From Bradyrhizobium sp. Gha (lineage in GTDB: Bacteria > Pseudomonadota > Alphaproteobacteria > Rhizobiales > Xanthobacteraceae), in NCBI RefSeq assembly GCF_900113735.1, contig NZ_FOQM01000042.1, forward strand, positions 1-61,045: a DNA stretch of 61,045 bases, in the 5' to 3' direction. The position numbers were made by a program, and so were the translations under genes. Under the pieces are notes generated by a model. The model saw only the letters and a list, made by a program, of their open reading frames with translations, was not told where the DNA came from and did not search any database. Positions 44,171-53,082 of this stretch are shown one piece after another. Each line of letters starts with the position of its first letter. The stretch's first letter is position 1.

Positions 44171-45456
44171 GCGTCGAGATTTCCAAGCTTGCGTCCGGCC
44201 TGACCGTCGTCACCGACAACATGCCTCACCTCGAGACCGCCGCGCTCGGCGTCTGGGCCGGCGTCGGTGGCCGCGACGAGAAGCCCAACGAGCATGGCAT
44301 CTCGCATCTCCTGGAACATATGGCGTTCAAGGGCACCACCGGGCGCTCCTCGCGCGAGATCGTGGAGGAGATCGAGGCGGTCGGCGGCGACCTCAACGCG
44401 GGCACCTCGACCGAGACGACGTCCTATTATGCCCGGGTGATGAAGGCCGACGTGCCGCTGGCGCTCGACGTGCTGGCCGACATCCTCGCCAATCCGGCCT
44501 TCGAACCCGACGAGCTCGAGCGCGAGAAGAATGTCATCGTGCAAGAGATCGGCGCGGCCCAGGACACGCCTGATGACGTCGTGTTCGAGCACCTCAACGA
44601 GCTCTGCTATCCCGACCAGCCGATGGGGCGCTCGCTGCTCGGCACCGCCAAGACGCTAAAAAGCTTCAACCGGGACTCGCTGCGCGATTATCTCTCGACG
44701 CATTACCGTGGCCCCGACATGGTGGTGGCGGCGGCTGGCGCCGTCGATCACAAGCAGGTGGTCGCCGAGGTCGAGAAGCGCTTTGCAAGCTTCGAGGCGA
44801 CCCCAGGGCCGAAGCCGCAGGCCGCCAAATTCGGCCAGGGCGGCACCAAGGTGGTGCATCGCGAGCTCGAGCAAGCGCATCTGACGCTGGCGCTGGAAGG
44901 CGTGCCCCAAACCGACCTGTCGCTGTTCTCGCTCCAGGTGTTCACCAACGTCCTCGGCGGCGGAATGTCGTCGCGCCTGTTCCAGGAGGTGCGCGAGAAG
45001 CGCGGCCTCTGCTACTCGATCTACGCTTTCCACGCGCCCTATACCGACACCGGTTTCTTCGGCCTCTACACCGGGACCGATCCCGCCGACGCGCCTGAAA
45101 TGATGGAAGTCGTGGTCGACATCATGAATGATTCGGTCGAGACCCTGACCGAGGCCGAGATCGCCCGCGCCAAGGCGCAGATGAAGGCGGGTCTGCTGAT
45201 GGCGCTGGAGAGCTGCTCCTCGCGTGCCGAGCAACTGGCCCGGCACGTGCTGGCCTATGGGCGGCCGCAAACGGTGCAGGAACTGGTGGCCCGGATCGAT
45301 GCCGTCAGCGTCGAATCGACCCGCGATGCGGCGCGGGCACTGCTTTCGCGCAGCCGCCCTGCAGTTGTCGCATTGGGCAGTGGCAGGGGTCTGGACACGG
45401 CGGTGTCTTTTGCGGAAGGATTGACCAAGGCGCGTGCCAAGGCGCGGCTGCACTAG
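44167..45456 (+). CDS. M16-family zinc peptidase (mitochondrial processing peptidase-like)
   Basis: 429 residues. The inverted zinc motif HLLEHM (H-x-x-E-H) lies near residue 45, with the distal glutamate in the EIEAVGGDLNA to PDELEREKNVI region. The C-terminal half has GGGMSSRLFQEVREKRGLCYSIY, the substrate-binding signature. Related to the beta subunit of mitochondrial processing peptidase. It overlaps thrC by 4 bases, an arrangement common in alphaproteobacteria. Confidence 0.93.
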   Translation: MSVEISKLASGLTVVTDNMPHLETAALGVWAGVGGRDEKPNEHGISHLLEHMAFKGTTGRSSREIVEEIEAVGGDLNAGTSTETTSYYARVMKADVPLALDVLADILANPAFEPDELEREKNVIVQEIGAAQDTPDDVVFEHLNELCYPDQPMGRSLLGTAKTLKSFNRDSLRDYLSTHYRGPDMVVAAAGAVDHKQVVAEVEKRFASFEATPGPKPQAAKFGQGGTKVVHRELEQAHLTLALEGVPQTDLSLFSLQVFTNVLGGGMSSRLFQEVREKRGLCYSIYAFHAPYTDTGFFGLYTGTDPADAPEMMEVVVDIMNDSVETLTEAEIARAKAQMKAGLLMALESCSSRAEQLARHVLAYGRPQTVQELVARIDAVSVESTRDAARALLSRSRPAVVALGSGRGLDTAVSFAEGLTKARAKARLH

Positions 45457-45492
45457 GGAGCCGCGTACGACCCGCCTCCGGGAAGCATCACT

Positions 45493-46080
45493 ATGGCCCT
45501 CTTTCGTCTGCCATCCAGTGGACCTGCTGCTCTCGCGCCTCGTGGCAACGGGTTGCTGCTGCGCGCGCCGCAGATGTCGGACTTTCTGCAATGGGCGCAT
45601 TTGCGCGAGACCAGCCGCGATTATTTGACGCCGTGGGAGCCGATCTGGCCGTCGGACGATCTGACCCGGTCCGGCTTCCGCCGCCGCCTGCGCCGCTATT
45701 CCGAGGATATCGCCTCGGATCGTTCCTATCCCTTTCTGATTTTCCGCGAGCTCGACGGCGCCATGGTCGGCGGCATCACGCTCGCCAATGTCCGGCGTGG
45801 CATCGTCCAGGCCGGTACCATCGGCTACTGGGTCGGCCAGCCCCATGCCCACCGCGGCTACATGACGGCGGCGCTCCGGGTGCTGTTGCCGACGCTGTTC
45901 GGCGAGATCAATTTGCATCGGGTCGAGGCCGCCTGCATCCCCACCAACGCGCCGTCGATCCGGGTGCTGGAGAAGTGCGGCTTCTCCCGCGAGGGGCTGG
46001 CCCGCCGCTATCTCTGCATCAACGGGGTGTGGCAGGACCACCTCCTGTACGGCTTGCTGCATGAGGATTTCCGCGGCTGA
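45493..46080 (+). CDS. GNAT-family N-acetyltransferase (RimJ-like)
   Basis: 195 residues with the GNAT fold. Motif A is in IGYWVGQPHAHRGYMTAALRVLLPTLF near 115, and AACIPTNAPSIRVLEKCGFSREGLARRYLCINGVWQDHLLYG is the C-terminal RimJ/RimL signature. It would acetylate a protein N-terminus, probably a ribosomal one; the target is inferred. It follows the M16 gene by 36 bases. Confidence 0.9.
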   Translation: MALFRLPSSGPAALAPRGNGLLLRAPQMSDFLQWAHLRETSRDYLTPWEPIWPSDDLTRSGFRRRLRRYSEDIASDRSYPFLIFRELDGAMVGGITLANVRRGIVQAGTIGYWVGQPHAHRGYMTAALRVLLPTLFGEINLHRVEAACIPTNAPSIRVLEKCGFSREGLARRYLCINGVWQDHLLYGLLHEDFRG

Positions 46081-46211
46081 GCCGCGCTTGCTTGCGCGCC
46101 GAGATCACCCTTTTCCGACCTGGATTTCTCGCCTTGGGATCGCCGATTTTGGCGATATAACCCGCACGAGCCGGCGACAGGCCGGGATGTTGTGATGGAG
46201 TACTGGCGTTC

Positions 46212-46856
46212 ATGAAGGAGCTTCGATCATTGCGGAATGCGCTGCGGCGGGGTCCGATGATCGCGCTGGCGCTGTCGGTGTTATCGGCGACGGTCTCGCC
46301 GGTCGCGGCGCAATCGCTGACGGACCGCTTCAAGAGCCTGTTCGGGGGCAAATCCGACGAGCCTGCCCAGCCGACGCCTGCGCCGGGCCAGCCGGCCGCG
46401 GATGACGATCTCGATTGCCCGCAGGTCACGGTGCGTTCGGGAGCCTCTACCTATGGGGTCGGGGCGACGGGCAAGGCGGCCGTCGGCAACGACGTGCGCT
46501 TCCAGGCCTCGATCACCAAGATGGCGCGCGAATGTGTCCGCAACGGCGGCGAGATCACTGCGCGGGTCGGCATCCAGGGCCGCGTCATCGCAGGCCCCGC
46601 CGGCGCGCCTGCCACGGTCGAGGTGCCCCTGCGCGTTGCCGTGGTCCAGGGCGGCGTCGGCGAGAAGGTGATCGCCTCGAAGGCCTACCGGACCACCGTC
46701 GCGATGTCCGAAGGTGGCAGCGTGCCGTTCACCTTCGTCGCGGAGGATCTGTCGTATCCGGTGCCCTCGGCTGCGGTCGCCGATTCCTACATCTTCTATG
46801 TCGGCTTCGACCCCCAGGCGCTGGCGCCCGAGCCGAAGGCGCGGAGGAAGAAGTAG
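46212..46856 (+). CDS. Secreted protein of unknown function
   Basis: 214 residues. A signal peptide (MIALALSVLSATVSPVAAQ) leads to SLTDRFKSLFGGKSD, a Pro-rich linker, then a compact beta-rich domain (CPQVTVRSGASTYGVG ... FVAEDLSYPVPSAAVADSYIFYVGFD) and a basic tail (EPKARRKK). Two cysteines are retained (DLDCPQ and ARECVRN). I recognise no named family. It stands alone, convergent to the atp operon across a repeat and a terminator. Confidence 0.75.
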   Translation: MKELRSLRNALRRGPMIALALSVLSATVSPVAAQSLTDRFKSLFGGKSDEPAQPTPAPGQPAADDDLDCPQVTVRSGASTYGVGATGKAAVGNDVRFQASITKMARECVRNGGEITARVGIQGRVIAGPAGAPATVEVPLRVAVVQGGVGEKVIASKAYRTTVAMSEGGSVPFTFVAEDLSYPVPSAAVADSYIFYVGFDPQALAPEPKARRKK

Positions 46857-46888
46857 GGCGAGGCCGCGCCACACGCTCGACTGTCGTT

Positions 46889-46979
46889 GCCTGCGAAGGC
46901 GGGCAATCCAGTATTCCAGAGACGCCAGTGATTTATCGAGAAGCCACGGCGTACTGGATGCCCCGCCTTCGCGGGGCAT
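46889..46979. repeat. Two-hairpin dispersed repeat (same family as 9041-9155, inverted)
   Basis: A short GCC-TGCGAA-GGC hairpin near 46889-46900 and a perfect ATGCCCCGC-CTTC-GCGGGGCAT stem at 46958-46979 are joined by ATCCAGTATTC and GGCGTACTGG. These link sequences match the 9041-9155 element in the opposite orientation. Confidence 0.75.
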
Positions 46980-47012
46980 GACACCGGATTTTTGCCTACA
47001 GACCGCCCAACA

Positions 47013-47043
47013 AAAAAGCCGGCGCTCGTCGCGCCGGCTTTTT
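47013..47043. terminator. Bidirectional terminator between the hypothetical gene and atpF
   Basis: AAAAAGCCGGCGC (47013-47025), loop TCGTC, GCGCCGGCTTTTT (47031-47043). The A and T runs make it work in both directions, ending both the plus-strand gene and the reverse-strand atp operon. Confidence 0.9.
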
Positions 47044-47063
47044 GATGGGTGAGGCGTCCGCCC

Positions 47064-47549
47064 TCAGTTCAGCTTCTGGCGAACTTCGGTGATGCCTTTG
47101 GCGAGCAGATCGTCGGCGACCTGACCCTTGACCGACTGCGACAGGATCGTCGAGGCGGCCTGGACGGCGGCTTCCGCGGCTGCGGCGCGGACATCGGCCA
47201 GCGCCTGAGCTTCGGCCAGTGCGATCTTGCTCTCTGCGGTCTTGGTGCGGCGGGCGACGAAGTCTTCCATCTTCGCCTTGGCCTCGGTCGCGATGCGCTC
47301 GGCTTCGGACCTGGCATTGGCGATGATGTCGGCGGCCTCGCGTTCGGCCGAGGCACTGCGCGCCTTGTAGTCGGCGAGCACCTTCGCGGCTTCCTGCCTC
47401 AGGCGCGTCGCGTCGTCGAGCTCGGCCTTGATGCGGTCGGCGCGATGGTCGAGCGCAGCCACCGCCTTCTTGAAGACCCCGAGATAGGCGAACACGACCA
47501 TCAGGATCAGGAAGGCGACGGCGACCCAGGTTTCAGGTTCGAAGAACAT
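47064..47549 (-). CDS. atpF: F0F1 ATP synthase subunit b
   Basis: 161 residues. An N-terminal membrane helix (WVAVAFLILMVVFAYLGV) is followed by a long amphipathic helix (VFKKAVAALDHRADRIKAELDDATRLRQEAAKVL) forming the peripheral stalk. It pairs with subunit b' to link F0 to F1. It is the last gene of the F0 operon and lies 5 bases after the b' gene. Confidence 0.95.
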   Translation of the reverse strand: MFFEPETWVAVAFLILMVVFAYLGVFKKAVAALDHRADRIKAELDDATRLRQEAAKVLADYKARSASAEREAADIIANARSEAERIATEAKAKMEDFVARRTKTAESKIALAEAQALADVRAAAAEAAVQAASTILSQSVKGQVADDLLAKGITEVRQKLN

Positions 47550-47554
47550 ATCGA

Positions 47555-48121
47555 CTAACCCTTCAAGGACGCATCGACGGCGGCATTGACCGACGCCGTG
47601 TCAGGAACGACGCCGGTGAGCTGCTGCACGATGGTGCCTGCCGCATCGGCCGCGATGCCGCGGACATTGCTCATGGCGGTCGCACGGGTCGAGGCGATGG
47701 TCTTTTCCGCCTCGGCGAGCTTGGCCGCCAGCTGCTCTTCCAGGCTCTTGCGCTCGGCTTCCGCCTGCGCATTCGCCTTGTCGCGGGATTCGTTGCCGAT
47801 CGCCTGTGCCCGCGAACGCGCCGAAGCGAGCTCGCCCTCATAGGCCTTCAGCGCAGCCTCGGACTGATCCTTCAGCTTCTGCGCCTCGGCGAGGTCACCC
47901 TCGATCTTGTTCTGACGCGCTTCGATCGCACCGCCGACCTTCGGCAGAGCGAGCTTGGACACGATCACGTAAAGCAAGACGAAGAAGATCGCGAGCGACA
48001 CCAGCTGCGAAGCAAAGGTGCTGCTCTCGAACGGCGGAAACGCGCCGGCGTGATGACCGCCGTCGGCTTCGCTGTGGGCGTCAGTCGCCGGAGCTTTCGC
48101 TCCGCCATGACTCTCGGCCAT
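47555..48121 (-). CDS. F0F1 ATP synthase subunit b'
   Basis: 188 residues. A cytosolic Ala/His-rich N-terminus (GGAKAPATDAHSEADGGHHAG) precedes the membrane helix (FASQLVSLAIFFVLLYVIVSKLALPKVGGAIEARQNKI) and a long helical stalk. Photosynthetic bacteria and alphaproteobacteria carry this second, divergent b-type subunit. It lies between atpE and atpF. Confidence 0.95.
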   Translation of the reverse strand: MAESHGGAKAPATDAHSEADGGHHAGAFPPFESSTFASQLVSLAIFFVLLYVIVSKLALPKVGGAIEARQNKIEGDLAEAQKLKDQSEAALKAYEGELASARSRAQAIGNESRDKANAQAEAERKSLEEQLAAKLAEAEKTIASTRATAMSNVRGIAADAAGTIVQQLTGVVPDTASVNAAVDASLKG

Positions 48122-48182
48122 GGAGTACTCCTGTTGCTGTCACGCGCCGCTCCTGATGAAGCGGCGCGGAAGAAGTCGTCCT

Positions 48183-48410
48183 TTAGAAAACGAACAGCAA
48201 AAGCAGCGCGATCAGCAGCGAGAAGATGCCGAGCGCTTCGGTCACGGCGAAGCCGAAGATCAGGTTGCCGAACTGGCCCTGAGCAGCCGACGGGTTGCGG
48301 ACGGCTGCGGCGAGGTAGTTACCGAAGATCACGCCCACGCCGACGCCAGCGCCGCCCATGCCGATGCACGCGATGCCCGCGCCGATAAGTTTTGCTGCTG
48401 TCGGATCCAT
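48183..48410 (-). CDS. atpE: F0F1 ATP synthase subunit c
   Basis: 75-residue hairpin of two membrane helices. The Gly-rich first helix (GMGGAGVGVGVIFG) and the proton-carrying Glu58 in the second (FAVTEALGIFSLLIALLLLF) are seen, with the polar loop RNPSAAQGQ between. It forms the rotating c-ring. Confidence 0.97.
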   Translation of the reverse strand: MDPTAAKLIGAGIACIGMGGAGVGVGVIFGNYLAAAVRNPSAAQGQFGNLIFGFAVTEALGIFSLLIALLLLFVF

Positions 48411-48462
48411 TTTAGACTCCTTGGAAGAAAGATTGGGTTTGGGTGGAAATTCCCCGGACCGC

Positions 48463-49212
48463 TTAGTGTCCCGGATGAATGGCGTCGTTGAGGTAGATGC
48501 AGGTCAGGATCGCAAACACATAGGCCTGCAGGAACGCGACCAGAATCTCGAGAGCGTACAGCGAGATCGTGAGCGCCAGCGGCAGCACGCCGCCGACCCA
48601 CCCGATGGCGCCGAGCGAGAAGCCCAGCATGGCGACGAAGCCCGCAAACACCTTCAGCGCGATGTGGCCGGCCAGCATGTTGGCGAACAGACGGACGCTG
48701 TGGGAGACCGGCCGCAGGAAGAACGACAGGATCTCGATGAACATCACCAGCGGCAGGATGTAGCCGGGGACGCCGTGAGGAATGAAAATCTTGAAGAACT
48801 TCAGGCCGTTCTTGGCGACGCCGTAGATCAGCACCGTGAAGAAGACCAGCAGCGCCAGCGCCACCGTGACGATCAGATGGCTCGCGATCGTGAAGGTATA
48901 GGGGATGACGCCGACGAGATTCGACACGCAGAGGAACATGAAGATCGAGAAGACCAGCGGGAAGAACTTCATGCCTTCCGAGCCGGCGGTCGAACGGATG
49001 GTGGAGGCGACGAACTCGTAGGAAATCTCGGCGACCGACTGCAGGCGGCCCGGAACGAGCTGCGTGCCGCTCGCAAGCATCAGGATCGAGATGATCGCCA
49101 CCGCCACCAGCATGTAGAGCGATGAATTGGTGAAGGCGATCGTGTGATTGCCGATATGGCCCAGCGTGAAGAGCGGCTCGATGTTGAACTGGTGGATCGG
49201 ATCGATTTTCAT
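48463..49212 (-). CDS. atpB: F0F1 ATP synthase subunit a
   Basis: 249-residue polytopic stator subunit. The essential arginine is in HSVRLFANMLAGHIALKV near residue 170, and the last helix ends EILVAFLQAYVFAILTCIYLND. It begins MKIDPIHQFNIEPLF, typical of alphaproteobacteria. It is followed by atpE after 52 bases. Confidence 0.96.
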   Translation of the reverse strand: MKIDPIHQFNIEPLFTLGHIGNHTIAFTNSSLYMLVAVAIISILMLASGTQLVPGRLQSVAEISYEFVASTIRSTAGSEGMKFFPLVFSIFMFLCVSNLVGVIPYTFTIASHLIVTVALALLVFFTVLIYGVAKNGLKFFKIFIPHGVPGYILPLVMFIEILSFFLRPVSHSVRLFANMLAGHIALKVFAGFVAMLGFSLGAIGWVGGVLPLALTISLYALEILVAFLQAYVFAILTCIYLNDAIHPGH

Positions 49213-49324
49213 CGGCGCGGCATCTCTTGGTCTGCCGGGCTAGCCGGCGTGTCTCGGTCTGCCGGCCGGGCCGGCCCGCACCGGCGAAACCGGCGCGATC
49301 AATTCCTCTCTTGTCCGGATTCGC

Positions 49325-49699
49325 TCAAGAACCACCGCGCCTGTTCTGACCTGCGCCCGCGGTTCTCACCACATTCACCACGCCGGCCACGAAGCCCAGC
49401 AGCGTGAACACGATAAATCCGAAAGGCGATGTCGACAGCAAGCGGTCGAAACCCCAGCCAATCCCCGCTCCGACGACGACCCCGGCGATCAACTCGGAGG
49501 ATAACCGGAAACCAAGCGCCATCGCCGAGGCTCTGGCCGCTCCGTCTTCACCGTCACCTGCAGGTTGCTCGGTCTTGATGTGGCGGCCGCGAATTTCGGA
49601 CAACCGCTGATCAAGACTTCCGAGCCGTTCGGAAAGCGCAGCTTCCTCGGGCGATCTATCGCGATCTCCATCCCCGTTGTGTCCCGTGTCCTGAGCCAT
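49325..49699 (-). CDS. atpI: AtpZ/AtpI family protein of the F0 operon
   Basis: 124 residues. A charged, disordered N-terminus is followed by two membrane helices (LGFRLSSELIAGVVVGAGIGWGFDRLL; PFGFIVFTLLGFVAGVVNVVR) with the AtpI/AtpZ glycine pattern. It is thought to help c-ring assembly or magnesium supply. It is the first gene of the operon, 112 bases before atpB. Confidence 0.92.
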   Translation of the reverse strand: MAQDTGHNGDGDRDRSPEEAALSERLGSLDQRLSEIRGRHIKTEQPAGDGEDGAARASAMALGFRLSSELIAGVVVGAGIGWGFDRLLSTSPFGFIVFTLLGFVAGVVNVVRTAGAGQNRRGGS

Positions 49700-49767
49700 G
49701 CCACGAAGACCCGAAACGCCGCGGTTGAATGGAAATTACGCCCGCCACCCTCAAAAGCCGCGCGGAC

Positions 49768-49796
49768 CATACTGACCGCACATAATCAAGTCAAGC
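49768..49796 (-). promoter_or_regulatory. Predicted promoter of the atp operon
   Basis: On the reverse strand TTGACT (49796-49791) and TATGGT (49773-49768) are spaced by exactly 17 bases, 69 bases upstream of the atpI start. This is the best sigma-70-like promoter seen in the window. Confidence 0.65.
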
Positions 49797-49984
49797 CAAG
49801 TCACGATTGCGTCGTGATCCTTTATGTTACTGATTTCGTTGAGGATATTTCCTTGTACGCCAGCGCTGCACACAGCGTGACGCCGCACCGCAGCAGCTGT
49901 TGCTGCGATCCGCCGATGCGTCGTCGCCCGCCGGGGTGTAGAATTCTTCTGATGTGGCACCTGCGCGGCGTGGCGGAGAGCGCG

Positions 49985-50515
49985 ATGAGACCTGCGAAAT
50001 CATCCACAACATCAAGGCTTGCGGCCGTTGTCGTCGTCTCGGCTTTCAGCGGCACCCTGGCTGCCGCGCAATCGGCGCCCGACGGCGAAAACGGCCGGTA
50101 CAGCATGACGCCCATCCCGGAAGGCGTGCTGCGGCTCGACACCCGCACCGGCACGGTCTCGACCTGCACCAGGAATGATGCCGGCTGGGCCTGCTACGCC
50201 CTGCCCGACGAGCGCGCGGCGCTCGATACCGAGATCGGCCGTCTCCAGGCCGAGGTCGAAAAGCTCAAGGGGCAGCTCGCAGCAGGGCCGACCGTCTCCG
50301 GCAAGATCGACGAGGCGCTGCCGAAATCCGATTCCCTGAAGAAGGCCGAGCCGCAAGCACGAGAACCAAAGGCCGCCGAGGGCGACCGCAAGCTCGAGAT
50401 CCCGCTGCCGAGCGACCAGGACCTCGATCGCGCGATGTCGTTCCTGGAAAAGGCCTGGCGGCGGCTGATCGACATGGCCAATCGCGTGCAGAAGGACGTG
50501 TCGGGGAAGATATGA
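49985..50515 (+). CDS. Secreted protein with coiled coil, unknown function
   Basis: 176 residues from ATG 49985, which follows GGCGGAG. A signal peptide (AAVVVVSAFSGTLAAAQ) leads to a short domain (GRYSMTPIPEGVLRLDTRTGTVSTCTRNDAGWACYALPDE), then a coiled coil (RAALDTEIGRLQAEVEKLKGQL) and a charged linker to a C-terminal helix (DQDLDRAMSFLEKAWRRLIDMANRVQ). The first domain, with its two cysteines, resembles a short beta unit common to Bradyrhizobium envelope proteins. No named family. It precedes yjbQ by 18 bases. Confidence 0.72.
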   Translation: MRPAKSSTTSRLAAVVVVSAFSGTLAAAQSAPDGENGRYSMTPIPEGVLRLDTRTGTVSTCTRNDAGWACYALPDERAALDTEIGRLQAEVEKLKGQLAAGPTVSGKIDEALPKSDSLKKAEPQAREPKAAEGDRKLEIPLPSDQDLDRAMSFLEKAWRRLIDMANRVQKDVSGKI

Positions 50516-50533
50516 CGTGACGCGAGATGTTTC

Positions 50534-51007
50534 ATGACATCGGCCAGATCAATCACACGCTCGGTGCCATCGTCGGTGCAGGCCACGACGATCGTCTCGT
50601 CGCAGCTCGCCGTGCAGACGAAGGGCCGCGGCTTCACCGATCTCACCAGCGAACTCGTGAGATTCATCGTCGAGGCTCACGCCCGCGATGGCGCGCTGAC
50701 GCTGTTCATCCGCCACACCTCGGCATCACTGACGATCCAGGAGAATGCTGATCCCTCCGTCCTCGTCGATCTCACCACCGCGCTCGCTCGGCTCGCGCCG
50801 GAAGACGTGCCGTGGACACACGACACCGAAGGACCCGACGACATGCCCGCGCATATCAAGACGATGCTGACGCAGACGTCGTTGCACGTGCCGGTGCTGG
50901 GCGGCAGGCTTGCGCTCGGCACCTGGCAGGCGATCTATCTGGTCGAGCATCGCGCGCGCCCGCACCGCCGCGAAATCGTGCTGCAATTCATCGGCAGCAA
51001 TCAATAG
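50534..51007 (+). CDS. YjbQ family (UPF0047), secondary thiamine-phosphate synthase-like
   Basis: 157 residues. It has the conserved LTLFIRHTSASLTIQENADPSVLVDL block with the likely catalytic histidine, and GRLALGTWQAIYLVEHRARPHRREIVLQF at the C-terminus. The family can complement thiamine-phosphate synthesis weakly, but the real role is debated. The N-terminal 20 residues before SSQLAVQTKGRGF may be shorter in reality. A strong terminator lies after it. Confidence 0.9.
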   Translation: MTSARSITRSVPSSVQATTIVSSQLAVQTKGRGFTDLTSELVRFIVEAHARDGALTLFIRHTSASLTIQENADPSVLVDLTTALARLAPEDVPWTHDTEGPDDMPAHIKTMLTQTSLHVPVLGGRLALGTWQAIYLVEHRARPHRREIVLQFIGSNQ

Positions 51008-51020
51008 GCCTCAAAAGCAG

Positions 51021-51048
51021 ACCGGCCGCGGATCGTTCCGCGGCCGGT
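51021..51048. terminator. Hairpin terminator between yjbQ-like gene and the MHS carrier
   Basis: ACCGGCCGCGG (51021-51031), loop ATCGTT, CCGCGGCCGGT (51038-51048): a perfect 11-base stem between convergent genes, without a long T run. Confidence 0.65.
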
Positions 51049-51073
51049 CGCTTGTCGGTGTCGGGCGAGGCGA

Positions 51074-52777
51074 TCAGGTCTTGGTGATGTCGACGTCCTT
51101 GGTCTCGGGCACGAAGAAGAAGCCGACCACGGCCGTGATGGCTGCGAACACGACCGGGTACCACAGGCCGGAATAGATGTCGCCGGTCGAGGCGGTGATC
51201 GCGAAGGCGGTCGCGGGCAAGAGGCCCCCGAACCAGCCGTTGCCGATGTGATAGGGCAGCGACATCGAGGTGTAGCGGATGCGGGTCGGGAACAGTTCGA
51301 CCAGCATGGCCGCAATCGGGCCGTACACCATGGTGACGTAGATCACGAGGATGAACAGCAGGCCGATCAGCGCCGACACTTGCGGACGGAATATGTCGAA
51401 GGGGTTCGACATCTTGACGATGCCCGGGTCACCCGCCTTCGGATAGCCCGCCGCCTGCGTCGCCGCGGTGATCGCGGCATTCGAGGTCTTGGCGTCCGTG
51501 TAGGGCACTTCCTTGTCGTTGACGAGGATCTTTACTGCGCCCGCCGGTCCCGGAACCGTGGTGTACTTCACCGACGATTGAGCGAGGAAGGCGCGTGCCG
51601 TGTCGCAAGGCGCGGTGAAGACGCGGGTGCCGACCGGGTTGAAGAGATCGCCGCAGCTTGCGGGATCCGCCACCACTTGCACCTTGACCGTCTCGTAGGC
51701 CTTTTCCAGCGCCGGGTTGGCGTTGGACGAGATCATCTTGAAGATGGGGAACAGGGTCAGTGCGCCGATCAGGCAGCCCGCCAGGATGATCGGCTTGCGG
51801 CCGATCCGGTCGGACAGCGCGCCGAACACGAGGAAGAAGCCGGTACCGAGCAACAGCGACCAGGCGATCAGGAGATTGGCGGTGTAGCCGTCGACCTTCA
51901 GGATCGATTGCAGGAAGAACAACGCGTAGAACTGGCCCGTGTACCAGATCACCGCCTGGCCCATCGTGAGGCCGATCAGGGCGAGGATCACGATCTTGGC
52001 GTTGGTCCAGTTCGCGAAGGCTTCCGTCAGCGGCGCCTTGGACGTCTTGCCTTCATCCTTCATCTTCTGGAAGACCGGCGACTCGTTGAGGCGCATCCGG
52101 ATCCAGACGGAGATGCCGAGCAGGAAGACCGACACCAGGAACGGAATGCGCCAGCCGCCCCAATAAGCGCCTGGAGCGCCCGCAAAGCCGGGCTCGCCCG
52201 TCGCGGTGCGGGTGAACAGGATGACGAGCAGCGACAGGAACAGGCCGAGCGTCGCGGTGGTCTGGATGAAGGAGGTGTAGTAGCCGCGTTTGCCGGGCGG
52301 TGAGTGCTCGGCGACGTAGGTTGCCGCGCCGCCATATTCACCACCGAGCGCGAGGCCCTGCAGCAGGCGCAGACCGATCAGGATGATCGGGGCCGCGATG
52401 CCGATCTGCGCGGCGCCGGGCAGCAGGCCGACGATGAAGGTCGACATACCCATGATCAGGATGGTGACGAGAAAGGTGTATTTGCGGCCGACGATGTCGC
52501 CGATACGCCCGAACACGATCGCGCCAAACGGGCGAACGAGGAAGCCCGCCGCAAAGGCCAGCAGCGCGAAGATGTCACGCGTGGCCTGGTCGAACATCGG
52601 CTTGCCGTCGGCACCGGCGATGGTGAAAAACTGCGTGCCGACGATGCCGGCCAGCGACCCGTAGAGATAGAAGTCGTACCACTCGAAGACGGTGCCGAGC
52701 GACGACGCGAGGATGACGAACCGCTCATCCTTTGTCATGCCGGTCGATCGAGCCGACGTTGCAGCCATTGTGGACAT
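51074..52777 (-). CDS. MFS transporter of the metabolite:H+ symporter (MHS) family with a large periplasmic insert
   Basis: 567 residues from ATG 52777. The family hallmarks are FEWYDFYLYG in TM1, the loop 2-3 motif GRIGDIVGRKY and the second-half motif GALSDRIGRKP. Residues about 350-460, between TM9 and TM10, form an extra periplasmic domain of roughly 110 residues with two cysteines (ADPASCGDLF and FTAPCDTARAF). Ordinary MHS carriers such as ProP or ShiA lack it. The substrate is an organic acid or similar small molecule by family. It is divergent from the CrbR-like regulator. Confidence 0.87.
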   Translation of the reverse strand: MSTMAATSARSTGMTKDERFVILASSLGTVFEWYDFYLYGSLAGIVGTQFFTIAGADGKPMFDQATRDIFALLAFAAGFLVRPFGAIVFGRIGDIVGRKYTFLVTILIMGMSTFIVGLLPGAAQIGIAAPIILIGLRLLQGLALGGEYGGAATYVAEHSPPGKRGYYTSFIQTTATLGLFLSLLVILFTRTATGEPGFAGAPGAYWGGWRIPFLVSVFLLGISVWIRMRLNESPVFQKMKDEGKTSKAPLTEAFANWTNAKIVILALIGLTMGQAVIWYTGQFYALFFLQSILKVDGYTANLLIAWSLLLGTGFFLVFGALSDRIGRKPIILAGCLIGALTLFPIFKMISSNANPALEKAYETVKVQVVADPASCGDLFNPVGTRVFTAPCDTARAFLAQSSVKYTTVPGPAGAVKILVNDKEVPYTDAKTSNAAITAATQAAGYPKAGDPGIVKMSNPFDIFRPQVSALIGLLFILVIYVTMVYGPIAAMLVELFPTRIRYTSMSLPYHIGNGWFGGLLPATAFAITASTGDIYSGLWYPVVFAAITAVVGFFFVPETKDVDITKT

Positions 52778-53082
52778 TGTGAGCGCGCTCCCCGAAATTC
52801 GTTTCCTCGCGTCCCGGCAGTCCGGGCATGCCGGATCAACCCAGGTCTTGCCCCAAGGTAACATCGACGTGAAACCCGCCCCAATACGACTTTTGGCCTT
52901 GCGCACTGACACGCAACTGACGGCGCGGAGTTATAGTGCAGCGCGCCGGCACGATTTTGCGGATTAACCGCTTTTCCGGCGCAGGGATAATGTGCCCTTG
53001 CATGCCACGGCCGACCGGGAAAGAATTGACCATCGCTCCGGTCCGGATTACTGGCGCTGACGTGAACGACAGCAAGAGAACG
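52778..53082. other. Divergent intergenic region between the MHS carrier and the CrbR-like gene
   Basis: 305 bases. A TATAGT hexamer at 52932-52937 could be a -10 element for the regulator, but no good -35 lies 17 bases upstream. No gene or clear palindrome is seen. Confidence 0.35.
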
